A stretch of 64,000 nt of DNA. It comes from Larus michahellis (Eukaryota > Chordata > Aves > Charadriiformes > Laridae). The translations under genes were made by a program, and so were the position numbers. The stretch spans positions 9,114,001 to 9,178,000 of the forward strand of contig NC_133906.1 in the NCBI RefSeq assembly GCF_964199755.1, read 5' to 3'. Positions within the stretch are counted from its first letter, which is position 1. The number at the start of each line of letters is the position of its first letter. Below the pieces are notes generated by a model. It searched no databases. It had not been told where the DNA came from and saw nothing but the letters and a program-made list of their open reading frames with translations. Below are positions 62,156 through 64,000 of this stretch, piece by piece.

Positions 62156-64000
62156 GTGAGTACGAGCAGACTGAGCTAACAAATTTTAAGGAGTTCTCTT
62201 TTCTGTTGCATTTTGTAATGGGGAGCCAACAGGTGGACAGGAGAAATCCAAGCCCTGGTGGAGTTAAGAGAGGGAAGGGGGAAACAAAGCAGTGGGGTCC
62301 CTGCTTAGAGTGTGTGGGCTGCAGTTGGGGGAGAGCCAGGTGAAGGTTTGGGAATCTGTGTCCTTGTATCAAAGACTGCAGCAGAAGAGTAGGGATACAA
62401 GGTGAGTTCTTCTGATGGTTGCTTGATAGGTGGAGAAGACACGAATTTGAGGTTCAAGGATTGAGGCCATGGTTCATAACAGCAAGAGGTACTTTGCACA
62501 AAGGGGAATGAACTTTTTGTACTGTTCTGGTACGCTAAAATACCAAAGAAAGCGAGGTGGGGATACTGGGCTGGGATTGTGCAAGAGGAGCTAGGGATGT
62601 GAGTCTGGGGCCTGGCTTTGCAGAAACAGGAGGTACAGGTCCTCCGGGGAGATGATGGTCAGGAAGAGGGTATGGGTTTGAAGTCAGAGTTTCAACATAG
62701 CTTAGAAAGCCACAGACTGCTTCTGCTACTAACGCTGCAACATATAGTCTTCAGCCACCCTTGCACCACTGTGCGTGCAAAAGGGCCAAGCAGCACTCTC
62801 CAGAGCAGTTCTGGAAGTTTGTTAGTGTGTCAAAAGATAAATGTTGCATTTTTTTGAGACAAAAAAAAAAAAGCAGTACTTTTCACAAAGATAATATAAA
62901 TTAAGCCAAAAGGGTTTATCGGAATAAGACCTTAAACCCTGCAAGATGTTGAACTCTGCAAGATGCTGAAGAGCCTTGTCCCCCTTTAGTAGCTCTAAGT
63001 GTCCCCCTTTAGTAGCTCAGAGTGGCCTCTGCCTCACTTCAAGTACTGACTTGGAAGTACATGTCTTCAGTGCAATTCTGGGAAAATCTTAGACTCAGCT
63101 GAATTTTACATCTGAAACTTCCCAAAATTTAACACAGCCTAGTTATAGTCAGACTGTTCTTTTCTTCTTGAAAGTTTTTTTAAAAGACGTTTCAGAAAAA
63201 CCTTTTATGGACTCCAGGAGAAAGTTGAACACCTTTCAAAATTAGAATTCCATTTAACATTAAACCGCTGGAAAACCCTTCCAAATCTTGTGTTTTTTAA
63301 AAAAATCTCATAAATATAGATTTCTCAGAACTTTACTTTCTGCAGTTGTTCTTCTTGGCAAAGTATTTTAAGATCCTACTTGCTTCATTCAGTTCCTCTG
63401 CCATGTAGTAGATATCAGTCAGTACTCTTCCTGCTCCTGGAATATGGGGCATTGTCAGTTGTTATCCTACCATTTTCCAGCCCAGTTCCCGTGGGCTGCT
63501 GAGAACCCATGGGTCATGACTTTTGAAGTGTGATAAAGGAATTTCTTGCCAGTATATCTCCCCAGTTATGTTTTTTACTGCCAGGCCTCTTCGCTTTCTT
63601 CTGTAAATAAACCGCCATGTTATTTTTTTTCCCTACTGTAAAGACAATATCTGAGGAACTAGTATCAAACATCTCCTTTGTAGAGGAAGATGAAGCTGCT
63701 GTCAAGGAAATAACCAGCCTTAGCTGCTAATAGGTGTCACTCTCTGTGGATAAATCATTTAACCTCTATGACAAATATGAAGATGTATTAAAATGGAGAC
63801 ACAGGTATTGCCCAGAGGTTGTCCTGTATGTTGATATCCTTCAAATGGTGCACAGCAGTGTTTCTCTTTACTAGCCAAACCAATTCCCTATTAATAAAAT
63901 AGAGAGAGTAAAATTCTCTCTGTCTCTGGTTCCTGCTCTTTGGAACTTGTATCACCTTGTCTGATGCATTTGTACTTTGCTACGAATCTGTAACGTCTTG
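62156..64000 (+). other. ATP10B: ATP10B intron 9, start
   Basis: Intron sequence continuing past the window. An A-tract lies at about 62862-62873. No exon encoding the expected E-K-D-V-T-P-D-K continuation was found here. An open stretch at 63654-63730 behind an acceptor-like tract has no similarity to ATP10B. Confidence 0.8.

Larger units (their letters stand above)
32934..64000 (+). other. ATP10B: ATP10B gene, 5' portion (nine canonical coding exons plus one alternative first exon)
   Basis: ATP10B is a class V P4-ATPase. With the partner TMEM30A (CDC50A), the mammalian protein moves glucosylceramide and phosphatidylcholine to the cytosolic leaflet of late endosomes and lysosomes (known from the mammalian protein). 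Joining the nine canonical exons gives 1617 nt with no stop and all phases consistent, encoding residues 1-539. Landmarks are M1 (about 95-113), M2 (about 117-135), DGET (208-211) in the actuator domain, M3 (about 316-333), M4 with PISL (380-383), and DKTGT with the phosphorylated Asp433. Intron lengths are about 1.1, 12.3, 2.9, 2.7, 3.6, 2.4, 1.7 and 0.9 kb. The nucleotide-binding domain, M5-M10 and C-terminus lie past the window. ATP10D and ATP10A are the nearest alternatives. The start peptide MALSVDS and the Q-E-N-A-R-R-L-E-T linker favour ATP10B. Confidence 0.95.

Noticed and set aside
63654-63730. Possible alternative terminal exon after exon 9 behind a T/C-rich acceptor-like tract
   Set aside because: The 28-residue frame has no similarity to any ATP10 protein, and it would truncate the pump before its nucleotide-binding and M5-M10 parts. 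Nothing supports its use.
63730-63800. MIR-like stretch (GGATAAATCATTTAACCTCTATG...TAAAATGGAG)
   Set aside because: Suggestive of the MIR 3' part but too short and diverged to claim.

Overview
This window is bird nuclear DNA. It is AT-rich, gene-poor and intron-rich. It carries CR1 LINE fragments with the avian-type 3' end and a solo ERVL-type LTR of a kind common in bird genomes. Its only recognisable protein-coding gene is a vertebrate P4-ATPase whose exons match ATP10B (phospholipid-transporting ATPase VB). The match rests on the MALSVDS start, exon-by-exon similarity to the mammalian protein as I remember it, and consistent splice phases. The species cannot be named from the sequence alone.

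Layout. Bases 1-32,914 lie 5' of the first ATP10B coding exon. They contain no coding exon I can support. They do hold a minus-strand CR1 whose 5' end is joined to a complete tRNA-His(GUG) sequence (about 908-2035), a CR1 3' end at 12.9 kb, a TATA-type candidate core promoter at 13.76 kb, and simple A-tracts. Nine canonical coding exons follow on the + strand: 32934-33208, 34280-34474, 46784-46988, 49841-49926, 52650-52756, 56356-56487, 58938-59065, 60777-61029 and 61920-62155. Together they give 1617 nt, exactly 539 codons with every junction in phase, or roughly the first 37% of a protein of about 1460 residues. They cover the cytosolic N-terminus, M1-M2, the actuator domain with DGET, M3-M4 with PISL, the phosphorylation motif DKTGT (Asp433) and the start of the nucleotide-binding region. 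The rest of the gene lies beyond base 64,000. Introns hold CR1 remnants, a solo LTR with near-perfect 5-bp target duplications, and an old tRNA-like repeat.

The most interesting feature is in intron 2. A single intact 503-nt exon (36113-36615) encodes a second, different N-terminal module: an Lys-rich cytosolic tail, the conserved TTKYT...FLPKN...EQFHR...AN segment, and M1-M2. It ends in a consensus donor with exactly the phase of canonical exon 2. It resembles the one-exon N-terminus of ATP10A more than the canonical ATP10B exons 1-2 it would replace. The simplest reading is an alternative promoter and first exon, giving a second ATP10B isoform with a swapped first membrane hairpin, the part of a flippase that helps form the lipid entry gate. 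The canonical module in this bird has lost several residues usually conserved in P4-ATPases, while the alternative exon keeps them.
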